Part shown: positions 23,487 to 31,748 of the stretch, piece by piece
Layout of the letters: every line of letters begins with the position of its first letter
Numbering within the stretch: the stretch's first letter is position 1
Source: Cellulosimicrobium cellulans
GTDB lineage: Bacteria; Actinomycetota; Actinomycetes; Actinomycetales; Cellulomonadaceae
Direction of reading: 5' to 3'
Length of the DNA: 64,000 nt
NCBI RefSeq assembly: GCF_024124905.1
Contig: NZ_JAMXST010000001.1
Location: forward strand, 434,001 to 498,000
Made by a program: the position numbers and the translations under genes
Notes under the pieces: model-generated
Told to the model about the DNA's origin: nothing
What the model saw: only the letters and a program-made list of their open reading frames with translations
The model's database searches: none

Positions 23487-24614
23487 CTATCGCCCGGTGC
23501 CGTCCTGCGGGCCCGTGCCCCATGGCGGTGTCTCGCCGACCGGCGCGCCCCCGTCCACCGACTCCCCCTCGGGCTCCTGGACCGCGTCCTCCACGACGGC
23601 GGCAGCGCCGCGCGTCGCGGCCACCTCGGAGTCGTCCTGGGCGTGCAGCGCCCGCGTGCGCAGGAGGCTCGCGACCGTCGTGACGGCGAGCGCGCCGATG
23701 ATCACGACCAGCGACAGCCAGATCGGGACCGTCGGGACGGCGTCGAGGTGCTCCCCGCCGTTGATGAACGGCAGCGTGTTCTCGTGCAGCGCCTCGAGGA
23801 TCAGCTTCACGCCGATGAACCCGAGGATCACCGCCAGACCGATCGGCAGGTAGACGAGGCGCTCGAGCAGGCCGCCCAGGAGGAAGTAGAGCTGGCGCAG
23901 GCCCATCAGCGCGAAGACGTTCGTCGTGAAGACGATGAACGGGTCCTGGGTGAGCCCGAAGATCGCGGGGATCGAGTCGAACGCGAAGAGCAGGTCGGTG
24001 CTGCCGATCGCGAGGAACACGATGACCAGCGGCGTGAAGACCCGCTTGCCGTCCTCGACCGTGCGCAGCCGGCCGCCGTCGTACTGCGTGCCCAGCGGCA
24101 GGACCCGCCGCAGGGTCCGGACGGCGCGGTTCTCGTGGTACTCCTCGGGCTCGTCCCCGCCGGCCACGAGCTTGACGGCCGTGTAGATGAGGAACGCGCC
24201 GAACAGGTAGAACACCCACACGAACTGGGCGATGATCGCCGCACCCGCGAGGATGAACGCCCCGCGCAGGACGAGCGCGACGATGATGCCGACCATCAGC
24301 ACGCGCTGCTGCTGGTCCCGCGGGACCGCGAACCTCGCCATGATGATGACGAACACGAAGAGGTTGTCCACGGAGAGGCTGTACTCCGTGAGCCAGCCCG
24401 CGTAGAACTCCCCGGCCGGTGCCGCCCCGCCGACCGCGCCCACGATCGCCCCGAAGACGAGGGCGAGCGCGACGTAGAAGCCGACCCACAGCGCGCTCTC
24501 GCGCATCGAGGGGACGTGCGGGCGGCGCCCCACGACGAACAGGTCGACGAGGAGCAGCACCGCGAGCGCCGAGAGCGACGCCCACTCGAACCAGACGGGA
24601 AGCTCGTGAACCAT
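23487..24614 (-). CDS. TerC family integral membrane protein (second copy)
   Basis: TerC/Alx-family membrane protein of 375 residues with about nine predicted membrane helices. Family marks: SLSVDNLFVFVIIM near residue 80 with the acidic residue inside a helix, and FAFDSIPAIFGLTQDPF near 210. Members of this family export manganese or help metal loading of secreted enzymes, and some are linked to tellurite resistance. ATG at 24614 overlaps the stop of the upstream paralogue (TGATG). The last 70 residues form a Glu/Gly/Pro-rich cytosolic tail missing from its partner. Confidence 0.92.
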   Translation of the reverse strand: MVHELPVWFEWASLSALAVLLLVDLFVVGRRPHVPSMRESALWVGFYVALALVFGAIVGAVGGAAPAGEFYAGWLTEYSLSVDNLFVFVIIMARFAVPRDQQQRVLMVGIIVALVLRGAFILAGAAIIAQFVWVFYLFGAFLIYTAVKLVAGGDEPEEYHENRAVRTLRRVLPLGTQYDGGRLRTVEDGKRVFTPLVIVFLAIGSTDLLFAFDSIPAIFGLTQDPFIVFTTNVFALMGLRQLYFLLGGLLERLVYLPIGLAVILGFIGVKLILEALHENTLPFINGGEHLDAVPTVPIWLSLVVIIGALAVTTVASLLRTRALHAQDDSEVAATRGAAAVVEDAVQEPEGESVDGGAPVGETPPWGTGPQDGTGR

Positions 24615-25618
24615 CAGCGTGAGCCCTCCGAGCTCTCGACGGAGCGCCGACGGTCGGCGCGGTCCTTGGCGAGGCTCGCGACCGTGGTGATCGTGAGCAC
24701 GACGACGATGAACCCGAGCGACAGCGCCGTCGAGATCTCCGGGACGGCGGTGATGTGCTCACCGCCGTTGATGAACGGCACCTCGTTCTTGTGCAGCGCG
24801 TGGATGAGCAGCTTGACGCCGATGAAGCCGAGGATCGCCGCGAGGCCGTACGCGAGGTAGACGAGGCGGTCGAGGAGGCCGTCGATGAGGAAGTAGAGCT
24901 GGCGCAGGCCGAGCAGCGAGAACGCGTTGGCGGCGAACACGAGGAAGGTCTCCTGCGTGAGGCCGAAGATCGCGGGGATCGAGTCGACCGCGAAGAGCAG
25001 GTCCGCGCTGCCGATCGCGATCATCACGATGAGCATCGGGGTGATGTAGCGCTTCCCGTCGATCCTCGTCGTCATCTTGTCCTCGACGTACGTCTCCGTC
25101 GTCGGGAACAGGCGGCGGGTCAGCCGCAGCGCGCCGTTCTCGTGGAACTCCTCGTCGTGGCCGGAGCCGGCCTTGACCTGCGTCCACGCGGTGTACAGCA
25201 GGAACGCGCCGAAGACGTAGAAGACCCAGCTGAAGTTCTCGATGAGGGCCGCGCCGAGGAAGATGAAGATCGTCCGCAGGACCAGCGCGATCGTGATGCC
25301 GATGAGCAGCACCTTCTGCTGGTAGAGCCGCGGGACGCGGAAGCTCGTCATGATGAGGACGAACACGAAGAGGTTGTCGACCGACAGGCTCTTCTCGGTG
25401 ATGTAGCCGGCGAAGTACTCGCCGCCGTACGTCGAGCCCCAGACGGCCCAGACGATGCCGCCGAAGGCCACCGCGACGGCGACGTAGCCCGCGGACCACC
25501 ACGTGGCCTCGCGCAGGCTCGGGGCGTGGGGCGTGCGCACGTGCCCCACGTAGTCGACGGCGAGCATCGCGAGGATCACGCCGACGGTGACGAGCCAGAC
25601 CCAGACGGGCACATCCAT
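24614..25618 (-). CDS. TerC family integral membrane protein (first copy)
   Basis: A 334-residue TerC/Alx-family membrane protein, clearly paralogous to the gene that follows: both share SLSVDNLFVFV, the DSIPAIFGLTQ motif (here FAVDSIPAIFGLTQ near residue 210) and the PFINGGEH end. ATG at 25618 has GGAGGA 6 bases upstream, so starts further upstream in the riboswitch region are rejected. It directly follows a yybP-ykoY riboswitch, which fits a role in manganese homeostasis, most likely efflux or metal supply to exported proteins. Confidence 0.93.
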   Translation of the reverse strand: MDVPVWVWLVTVGVILAMLAVDYVGHVRTPHAPSLREATWWSAGYVAVAVAFGGIVWAVWGSTYGGEYFAGYITEKSLSVDNLFVFVLIMTSFRVPRLYQQKVLLIGITIALVLRTIFIFLGAALIENFSWVFYVFGAFLLYTAWTQVKAGSGHDEEFHENGALRLTRRLFPTTETYVEDKMTTRIDGKRYITPMLIVMIAIGSADLLFAVDSIPAIFGLTQETFLVFAANAFSLLGLRQLYFLIDGLLDRLVYLAYGLAAILGFIGVKLLIHALHKNEVPFINGGEHITAVPEISTALSLGFIVVVLTITTVASLAKDRADRRRSVESSEGSR

Positions 25619-25651
25619 GAAGATTCCTCCGGTACGTGGGGAGCACTGTGT

Positions 25652-25791
25652 ACCGAAGGTCTCTTCCGCCACGCACCGCCACCCGCACCCGCACGGGACG
25701 CGGGCTGGTGGTAGTGGGACCGGTGACACCGGGCCGACGACTGCGCCGGCCGTGATGACGACATCACCGCGGAGGAATACTCCCCTTCAAC
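25652..25791 (-). promoter_or_regulatory. yybP-ykoY (manganese) riboswitch
   Basis: The leader of the first terC gene carries the hallmarks of this Mn2+-sensing RNA. On the minus strand a GGGGAGTA element (25778-25785) opens it, a hairpin GTGAT-GTCGTC-ATCAC (25752-25767) presents the conserved CGTCA loop, and GAGACCTTC (25655-25663) closes it. The basal stem TTGAAGG (25784-25790) pairs with CCTTCGG (25653-25659). A TATGCT -10 ends about 9 bases before it. The riboswitch class is known for TerC/Alx and MntP leaders, matching the gene downstream. Confidence 0.85.
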
Positions 25792-25799
25792 GAGGAGCC

Positions 25800-25805
25800 A
25801 GCATA
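25800..25805 (-). promoter_or_regulatory. -10 element of the riboswitch-terC unit
   Basis: TATGCT would start transcription near 25793, immediately before the riboswitch basal stem. A TTGTCC lies 20 bases upstream, longer than the ideal spacing, so the -35 is uncertain. Confidence 0.55.
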
Positions 25806-25932
25806 GGCCATCGCCCCTCTGCACGGGACAACCTGACGCGCGGGCGAGATGTTCCTCGGCCCCGGCCGACCGCTCGGTCCCGGGCAGGTCGCTGGAGGCA
25901 GAGCGCGCCCGACGACCGTCCGGGCCTCCGCG

Positions 25933-28041
25933 TCAGGCCGTCGCGGCCTGCATCTGCCGCAGCTCCTTCTTGAGCCCCGAGATCTCGTCGCGCAGCCGGG
26001 CGGCGAGCTCGAACTGCAGCTCGCCCGCGGCCGCGTGCATCTGGTCGCTGAGCTCCTGGATGAGCTCGGCGAGGTCGCTCGCCGCCGCGCCGGCGAGCCG
26101 GTTGCCCGACGACGCGCCCTCCTTGGGCGCTCCCGGCACCGGCGCCCTGCCCTTCGCGCCCTTGCCCGGCTGTCGGTACCCGCCCGCGAGCAGCTCGGCC
26201 GTGTCGACGTCCTCGCGCGCGAGCATGTCGGTCACGTCGGAGATCCGCTTGCGCAGCGGCGTCGGATCGACCCCGTGCTCCGTGTTGTACGCGATCTGCC
26301 GCTCGCGGCGCCGCTCGGTCTCCTCGATCGCCGCCGCCATCGCCGGCGTGATCTTGTCCGCGTACATGTGCACCTGGCCCGAGACGTTGCGGGCCGCGCG
26401 GCCGATCGTCTGGATGAGCGACTTGGGCGACCGCAGGAAGCCCTCCTTGTCGGCGTCGAGGATCGCGACGAGCGACACCTCGGGCAGGTCGAGGCCCTCG
26501 CGCAGCAGGTTGATGCCGACGAGGACGTCGTACTCGCCGAGGCGCAGCTCGCGCAGGAGCTCCACGCGCCGCAGCGTGTCGACCTCCGAGTGCAGGTACC
26601 GGACCCGCACGTCCTTCTCGAGCAGGTAGTCCGTGAGGTCCTCCGCCATCTTCTTGGTGAGCGTCGTGACGAGGACGCGCTCGTTCCGCTCGACCCGCTC
26701 GCGGATCTCGTGCAGCAGGTCGTCGATCTGCCCCGTGGTGGGCTTGACGAGCACCTCCGGGTCGACCAGGCCGGTCGGCCGGATGATCTGCTCGACGACG
26801 CCGTCGGCCATCGAGAGCTCGTAGTCGCCGGGCGTCGCCGACAGGTACACGGTCTGGCCGATGCGCTCGACGAACTCCTCCCAGCGCAGCGGCCGGTTGT
26901 CCATCGCGCTCGGCAGCCGGAACCCGTGGTCGACGAGGCTGCGCTTGCGCGACATGTCGCCCTCGAACATGGCGCCGATCTGCGGCACGGTCACGTGCGA
27001 CTCGTCGATGACGAGGAGGAAGTCCTCCGGGAAGTAGTCGAGCAGCGTGTTCGGCGCCGAGCCTGCCTCGCGGCCGTCGATGTGCCGCGAGTAGTTCTCG
27101 ATCCCGGACGCGGTGCCGATCTGGCGCATCATCTCGATGTCGTAGGTGGTACGCATGCGCAGCCGCTGTGCCTCGAGCAGCTTGTTCTGCCGCTCGAGCT
27201 CGTCGAGCCGCTCGGCGAGCTCGGCCTCGATCGAGGAGATCGCGCGCTCCATGCGCTCCGGCCCGGCGACGTAGTGCGTGGCCGGGAACACGTGGATGCT
27301 CGGCTCGGACCGGATCACGTCGCCCGTGAGCGGGTGCAGGGTCTGGATGCTCTCGATCTCGTCGCCGAAGAACTCGATGCGGACCGCGAGCTCCTCGTAC
27401 ACCGGGATGATCTCGACCGTGTCACCGCGCACCCGGAACGTGCCGCGCGTGAACGCCATGTCGTTGCGCGTGTACTGCATCGTCACGAACTGCCGCAGCA
27501 GGTCGTCGCGCTCGACCTGCATGCCGACGTCGAGCCGGACCATCCGGTCGACGTACTCCTGCGGCGTGCCGAGACCGTAGATGCACGACACGGAGGCGAC
27601 CACGACGACGTCGCGACGGGTGAGCAGGGAGCTCGTGGCGGAGTGCCGCAGCCGCTCGACCTCGTCGTTGATGGACGAGTCCTTCTCGATGTAGGTGTCC
27701 GTCTGCGCGATGTACGCCTCGGGCTGGTAGTAGTCGTAGTACGAGACGAAGTACTCGACCGCGTTGTGCGGCAGCAGCTCCCGGAACTCCGTCGCGAGCT
27801 GCGCGGCGAGCGTCTTGTTCGGCGCCATGACCAGCGTCGGGCGCTGCAGCTCCTCGATGAGCCACGCCGTCGTCGCCGACTTGCCCGTGCCGGTGGCGCC
27901 GAGGAGCACGACGTCCTTCTCCCCCGCGCGGATGCGCTGCGCGAGGTCAGCGATCGCCGTGGGCTGGTCGCCCGACGGCTGGTACTCGGAGATGACCTCG
28001 AACGGGGTGGTCGCACGCTGGAGATCGGTCACGGGACGCAT
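25933..28041 (-). CDS. uvrB: excinuclease ABC subunit UvrB
   Basis: Helicase-like damage verification subunit of nucleotide excision repair. The 702-residue protein has Walker [11 protein letters not shown] near residue 45, the beta-hairpin region [10 protein letters not shown] near 95, DESH (VIDESHV) near 340, helicase motif [11 protein letters not shown] near 545 and a C-terminal UVR domain ([11 protein letters not shown]) that binds UvrC. ATG at 28041 gives the standard RPVTDLQR start; TACCGT lies 6 bases before it, implying a leaderless mRNA. No LexA box like that of uvrA is visible here. Confidence 0.98.
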   Translation of the reverse strand: MRPVTDLQRATTPFEVISEYQPSGDQPTAIADLAQRIRAGEKDVVLLGATGTGKSATTAWLIEELQRPTLVMAPNKTLAAQLATEFRELLPHNAVEYFVSYYDYYQPEAYIAQTDTYIEKDSSINDEVERLRHSATSSLLTRRDVVVVASVSCIYGLGTPQEYVDRMVRLDVGMQVERDDLLRQFVTMQYTRNDMAFTRGTFRVRGDTVEIIPVYEELAVRIEFFGDEIESIQTLHPLTGDVIRSEPSIHVFPATHYVAGPERMERAISSIEAELAERLDELERQNKLLEAQRLRMRTTYDIEMMRQIGTASGIENYSRHIDGREAGSAPNTLLDYFPEDFLLVIDESHVTVPQIGAMFEGDMSRKRSLVDHGFRLPSAMDNRPLRWEEFVERIGQTVYLSATPGDYELSMADGVVEQIIRPTGLVDPEVLVKPTTGQIDDLLHEIRERVERNERVLVTTLTKKMAEDLTDYLLEKDVRVRYLHSEVDTLRRVELLRELRLGEYDVLVGINLLREGLDLPEVSLVAILDADKEGFLRSPKSLIQTIGRAARNVSGQVHMYADKITPAMAAAIEETERRRERQIAYNTEHGVDPTPLRKRISDVTDMLAREDVDTAELLAGGYRQPGKGAKGRAPVPGAPKEGASSGNRLAGAAASDLAELIQELSDQMHAAAGELQFELAARLRDEISGLKKELRQMQAATA

Positions 28042-28047
28042 GCCTCC

Positions 28048-28053
28048 ACGGTA
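28048..28053 (-). promoter_or_regulatory. -10 element of uvrB, leaderless
   Basis: TACCGT lies 6 bases before the uvrB ATG, the same geometry as uvrA. GGAGG within the spacer is too near the ATG for ordinary ribosome binding. Confidence 0.5.
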
Positions 28054-28135
28054 CGTCGACCCACCCACACGGACCCCTCCGTGCGCGGTCGGCGCCCCCT
28101 GGAGGAGTCGTTCCGGGAAATCACCCCGACGTAAT

Positions 28136-28165
28136 TTGGAAGGTGTCATTCGCAACCTCTAGGGT
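28136..28165 (+). promoter_or_regulatory. promoter of the surface protein gene
   Basis: TTGGAA, an 18-base spacer and TAGGGT form a good sigma-A type promoter about 124 bases before the ATG. The transcript leader also holds a GCACGGAC/GTCCGTGC inverted repeat. Confidence 0.55.
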
Positions 28166-28288
28166 CGCCTCGACCCTGCCGCGCTCCCCGACGCCCGTGG
28201 AGCAGCACGACAGCACGGACCACGGGCGGCGGAGTCCGTGCGCAGTAAGTCAGCGCCGCTAGCGAACCCTCGACCTGGAGCCGACACC

Positions 28289-29650
28289 ATGCGCCTTCAC
28301 CCCGCGCGCCCCCGCGGAATCCCCCTGCTCGCACTCACCGCCCTCGCCCTGACGACCGTCGGCCTCGCCGCGCCGGCGACCGCCGCGCCGCTGGCCACCA
28401 CGCCGGAGGTCACCGCCGACGACGTCTGCACCGCGGACCCGTCCACGCGACCGGTCGACGTCTACGAGCTCACCGCCGTGGAGGACGCGGGCGTCGGTAT
28501 CTGGGCGGGCGGCGGGCTCACCGTCACGACCGCGACCGAGCTCGAGGGCCGCGTCGTCGTGGGCGGGGACGCCGACCTCTCCGGAGCCGGGAGCCTCAAC
28601 GTCGGGACCGCAGGGGGCGGCGGCTCGGCGATCACCCCGGCCGGCGGGACCGACATGCTCGTCGTCGGCGGCGACCTCGCGACCGCGACGAACACCCAGG
28701 TCGGCTTCCACGCCTCGAGCGGTGGCAACGTCGTCGTCGGCGGGAAGATCACCGGCGCGACCCCGAGCACCGAGAGCCGCAACGCGCCCGGCCGTCCGGG
28801 CACGGTCACGCAGGGCGTGGGCCGCGACGTTGCGCTGCGTCCCTACGTCGCGCTCCCCGGGCTCGTCACGGGCATCGCGGCCGACGCCGCCGACGGCGCC
28901 GTCGCCGCCGCGCCCGAGGGCGGGGTGCTGACGGTCGAGGCCGGAGCGCGGTACACGCTCACGGCCGACCAGGCATCGACTCTCACCGCGCTGTACGTCA
29001 CCGGGACGGGGCCGGTGCTCCTCACCGTCACCGGCACCTCCGTGGACGTGTCGCGGCTGCAGCACGTCGAGTACGGCGGCGTGCGCGTCTACCAGACCGC
29101 CCAGCACCTGTCGGCGCACTTCCTGTGGAGCTTCCCGGACGCGACCCGGGTGACGCTCGGCACGAACGACCAGTTCCCCGGAACGATCGTCGTCCCGCGC
29201 ACGGACGCGACCCTCACGCTGGCGACCTCGACCAACGGGCGCATCCTGTCGAACGGCGCCGTCTCCTACACCGGTGGCGCCGGGATCGAGCACCACAACT
29301 ACCCGTTCGCCGGCCCGTGCGAGTCGACGCCGTTCGTCGAGGAGCCCGAGCCCGAGCCGTCGCCGGAAGGCCCGAACCCGGGCGAGGGCGTGACCACGCC
29401 GCCGACGACCGAGGAGACCCCGTCCACGGAGGAGCCGGGCGAGCCCACGGTGGAGGCGACCCCGGCCGCCGAGACCCCGGCCGCCAGCCCGGACGCGACC
29501 CCTGCGTCCGCCGAGAAGGGCGACGACTCGCCCGAGAGCGGCCTCGCCACGACGGGCGCGTCGGTCGTCGTGCTGGCCGTCGTCGCTGCGCTGCTGCTCG
29601 CCGGGGGCGCGACGATCCTCGTCGTGGCACGTCGGCGCGCGACGAGCTGA
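28289..29650 (+). CDS. secreted choice-of-anchor A protein with sortase signal
   Basis: A 453-residue exported protein. Residues 1-32 are a signal peptide ending in ATAAP. The body (about 45-345) repeats short beta motifs such as VVVGGDADLSG and VVVGGKITGA and ends in HHNYPF, the pattern of the choice-of-anchor A domain found in Gram-positive adhesin-like proteins. A Pro/Glu/Thr-rich stalk (about 350-415) leads to LATTG, a hydrophobic helix and a final RRRATS, a sortase-type anchor with A in place of P. Function is unknown; an adhesive or matrix role is plausible. ATG 28289 has a GGAG upstream. Confidence 0.85.
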   Translation: MRLHPARPRGIPLLALTALALTTVGLAAPATAAPLATTPEVTADDVCTADPSTRPVDVYELTAVEDAGVGIWAGGGLTVTTATELEGRVVVGGDADLSGAGSLNVGTAGGGGSAITPAGGTDMLVVGGDLATATNTQVGFHASSGGNVVVGGKITGATPSTESRNAPGRPGTVTQGVGRDVALRPYVALPGLVTGIAADAADGAVAAAPEGGVLTVEAGARYTLTADQASTLTALYVTGTGPVLLTVTGTSVDVSRLQHVEYGGVRVYQTAQHLSAHFLWSFPDATRVTLGTNDQFPGTIVVPRTDATLTLATSTNGRILSNGAVSYTGGAGIEHHNYPFAGPCESTPFVEEPEPEPSPEGPNPGEGVTTPPTTEETPSTEEPGEPTVEATPAAETPAASPDATPASAEKGDDSPESGLATTGASVVVLAVVAALLLAGGATILVVARRRATS

Positions 29651-29671
29651 CGCCTCGACCACGAGCACGCA

Positions 29672-29708
29672 CCGAGGGCCCGGCAGGCGAGACCTGCCGG
29701 GCCCTCGG
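29672..29708. terminator. bidirectional terminator
   Basis: A 16-bp perfect stem (CCGAGGGCCCGGCAGG and its complement) with a 5-base loop lies between two convergent genes, the surface protein and pcp, and can serve both. Confidence 0.85.
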
Positions 29709-29724
29709 CGTCCCCGCGCTCGGC

Positions 29725-30342
29725 TCAGCTCTCCGAACCGGCCGCGAGGGCCGGCTCGGGACTACCGAGGAGCGCGTGCCGCACGACGGCGGCCACGGCC
29801 GCGACCTGGTCCGCGATCGGGACGACGTCGGCCCCGGGGACGTGGACGAAGCCGGCGCGCCGACCCGGCCCGGCACCCCAGTGATGCATGAGGGCGTAGA
29901 AGACGTCGTTGCACACATAGGTCCCCGCGGTGCTCGACACCGCCACCGGAACACCCGTCGCGCGGATCGCCGCGAGCGACGCCTTGAGCGGGAGCGTCGA
30001 CCAGTACCCGACCGGCCCGCCCTCGGCGACGGGCAGGTCGACGGGCTGCGCGCCCGCGTTGTCGGGGATCCGGGCGTCGCGCACGTTGACCGCGACCCGT
30101 TCGAGGCGCACGCCCGACGCACCTCCCGCCAGGCCGAGCGCCACGACGACCTCGGGGTCGTGCTCGCGGATCGCGGCGTCGAGCACCGGCCACGCTCCGG
30201 CGAACGTCACCGGCAGCCGGACGGCGACGACCCGGTCGCCGACGAGCGCCTCCCCGCGCTCGGCGAGCCGCGCCGCGGTCTCCCACGACGGGTTCTCGAG
30301 GGCACCGTCGAACGGCTCGAACCCGCTGACGACGACCGTCAC
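29725..30342 (-). CDS. pcp: pyroglutamyl-peptidase I
   Basis: Cysteine peptidase that removes N-terminal pyroglutamate from peptides; cytosolic. The 205-residue protein starts VVVSGFEPFDG and carries the expected catalytic triad: glutamate in RLERVAVN near residue 76, cysteine in GTYVCNDVFY near 137, and histidine in GFVHVP near 160. GTG at 30342 overlaps the coaE stop as GTGA, so it is coupled to coaE; longer in-frame starts to 30405 lie inside coaE and are arginine-rich noise. Confidence 0.93.
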   Translation of the reverse strand: MTVVVSGFEPFDGALENPSWETAARLAERGEALVGDRVVAVRLPVTFAGAWPVLDAAIREHDPEVVVALGLAGGASGVRLERVAVNVRDARIPDNAGAQPVDLPVAEGGPVGYWSTLPLKASLAAIRATGVPVAVSSTAGTYVCNDVFYALMHHWGAGPGRRAGFVHVPGADVVPIADQVAAVAAVVRHALLGSPEPALAAGSES

Positions 30343-30980
30343 GCCTCGTGCTCCTCGATCTCGGCCTGGACCTCGGCGTCGACCTCCGCGCGCACGCGTG
30401 CCCACAGCTCGTCGACCTGCACGCGCAGCGCCTCCGGGGAGCCGGACCCGTCGAGGGTCACGTCCGCCGCGGCGAGGCGCGACGCGTCGTCGGCCTGGGC
30501 GGCGACGCGGGCGAGGGCCTCGTCCTCGGTCAGCCCGCGTCCCTCGACGAGCCGGCTCACCCGCACGTCTACGGGCGTGTGCACGACCACGACGCAGTGG
30601 AACCGGGCGGGGTCACCCGTCTCGACGAGGAGCGGGATGTCGTGCACGACGACGGCCCGGGGGTCGGCCGCGCCGGCGGCCGCCTCGCGCTCGGCCGCGA
30701 GCCGACGCACCTCCGGGTGGACGATCGCGTTGAGACGCTCGCGCGCGGCGGCGTCGCCGAACACGACCCGACCGAGCGCGGCCCGGTCGAGCGCGCCGTC
30801 GTCGTCCAGGACGTCCGGCCCGAACGCCTCGACGACCTCGTCGAGGCCGACCGTCCCGGGCGCCACCGCGTCGCGCGAGAGCGCGTCGTAGTCCACGACG
30901 ACGGCGCCGAGCTCGGCGAAGCGTGCGAGCGCGACGGACTTCCCCGCCGCGATTCCTCCGGTCAGGCCGATGCGAAACAT
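30339..30980 (-). CDS. coaE: dephospho-CoA kinase
   Basis: Phosphorylates dephospho-CoA in the last step of coenzyme A synthesis. The 213-residue protein has the P-loop GLTGGIAAGKS at residues 5-15, the substrate-binding DYDALSRD, HPEVRR near 95 and DIPLLVETG near 115. The C-terminal 40 residues form a Glu/Val-rich helix. ATG at 30980 gives the standard start and has TGGCAGGAT 7 bases upstream; ATG at 30989 is an alternative adding three residues. It lies about 100 kb-scale core context with rpsA and uvrB nearby, the usual actinobacterial neighbourhood. Confidence 0.95.
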   Translation of the reverse strand: MFRIGLTGGIAAGKSVALARFAELGAVVVDYDALSRDAVAPGTVGLDEVVEAFGPDVLDDDGALDRAALGRVVFGDAAARERLNAIVHPEVRRLAAEREAAAGAADPRAVVVHDIPLLVETGDPARFHCVVVVHTPVDVRVSRLVEGRGLTEDEALARVAAQADDASRLAAADVTLDGSGSPEALRVQVDELWARVRAEVDAEVQAEIEEHEA

Positions 30981-31042
30981 GCGCCCCATCCTGCCAGCCG
31001 GTGGGCGTCCTCGCGCCGGGACGGTCGACCACGCGGAGCGGC

Positions 31043-31585
31043 TCAGCCGTGCGCGCCCGACGGCTCTCCCGAGCCGCCCTCCGACCGGTGGTCGGCGTGC
31101 GCACCGTCCGGTCGCTCGCCCGCGACGGCGCGCAGGAGCCGCAGGAGCTCGGCGCGCTCGGCGGCGTCGAGGCGCGCGAGGAGCGTCCCGGCGCTCGACG
31201 ACCGCTCCGCTCCCACCTGCGCGACGACCTCCCGCCCCCGCGGGGTGAGCGCGACGAGCGTCGCCCTCCGGTCGTGCGGGTCGGGGGTGCGCCGGACGAG
31301 CCCGGCCCGTTCGGCGTCGTCCACCTTGGACGTCACCGACCGGGGCGCGACGTCCAGCGCGGACGCGACCGCGCCGAGCCGACAGGGCTCGTCGCAGCGG
31401 GCGAGGAAGCGCAGCATCCGGTACTGGCCGGGGGTCGTCCCGGCGGGCTCGGCGCGCTCGCTCGCCTCACGGCGCACGCTCCGGAGCGCCGCGTGCAGGA
31501 GCGAGAGGAACTCGCCCGCCTCGTCCGTGGAGGTCGGGCCGCCCACCGCGCCCCGTGCGGGGCGCGCGCTCGCATCGCTCGTCAC
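31043..31585 (-). CDS. MarR family transcriptional regulator
   Basis: A 180-residue winged-helix repressor. The core runs from about residue 22 (EFLSLLHAALRSVRRE) through the recognition region CRLGAVASALDVAPRSVTSKVDDAE near 75-100 and the wing RTPDPHDRRATLVALT, with dimerising helices at each end and a His/Glu-rich tail. GTG at 31585 has TACGCT 7 bases before it, implying a leaderless mRNA. It is divergent from an ABC exporter gene, and a 15-base palindrome between them overlaps the exporter promoter, so it most likely represses that exporter until it binds a ligand. Confidence 0.9.
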   Translation of the reverse strand: MTSDASARPARGAVGGPTSTDEAGEFLSLLHAALRSVRREASERAEPAGTTPGQYRMLRFLARCDEPCRLGAVASALDVAPRSVTSKVDDAERAGLVRRTPDPHDRRATLVALTPRGREVVAQVGAERSSSAGTLLARLDAAERAELLRLLRAVAGERPDGAHADHRSEGGSGEPSGAHG

Positions 31586-31592
31586 GAGGCCG

Positions 31593-31598
31593 AGCGTA
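31593..31598 (-). promoter_or_regulatory. -10 element of the MarR gene, leaderless
   Basis: TACGCT ends 7 bases before the GTG start of the MarR gene, so transcription should begin at the start codon. Confidence 0.5.
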
Positions 31599-31614
31599 CC
31601 CGGCGGACGGGGTC

Positions 31615-31644
31615 TTGTGGAGCACACTCATTGTGAGTTAAACT
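31615..31644 (+). promoter_or_regulatory. promoter of the MarR-linked ABC exporter
   Basis: TTGTGG, an 18-base spacer and TAAACT (31639-31644) form the likely promoter of the exporter gene. Its -10 sits inside the palindromic operator. Confidence 0.6.
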
Positions 31645-31647
31645 CAC
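31626..31647. promoter_or_regulatory. MarR-type operator
   Basis: GTGAGTTAAACTCAC (31633-31647) is a perfect 15-base palindrome around a central A. An overlapping ACTCA-TTG-TGAGT (31626-31638) adds a third half-site. The cluster covers the exporter -10 and lies 41 bases from the regulator start, the textbook place for a repressor binding both promoters. Confidence 0.75.
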
Positions 31648-31748
31648 TATCGCTGTCGCGCGAGCGGTCGCACGACCGCGCCCGCCGCCGCGGACGACCA
31701 TGCCGCCGCGGACGACCGCGCCGCCCCTCCCCCACCCAGGAGGCCCCC

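Noticed and set aside
27950-28130. A LexA box before uvrB
   Set aside because: I found no TCGAAC-N4-GTTCGA-like site with fewer than several mismatches on either strand.
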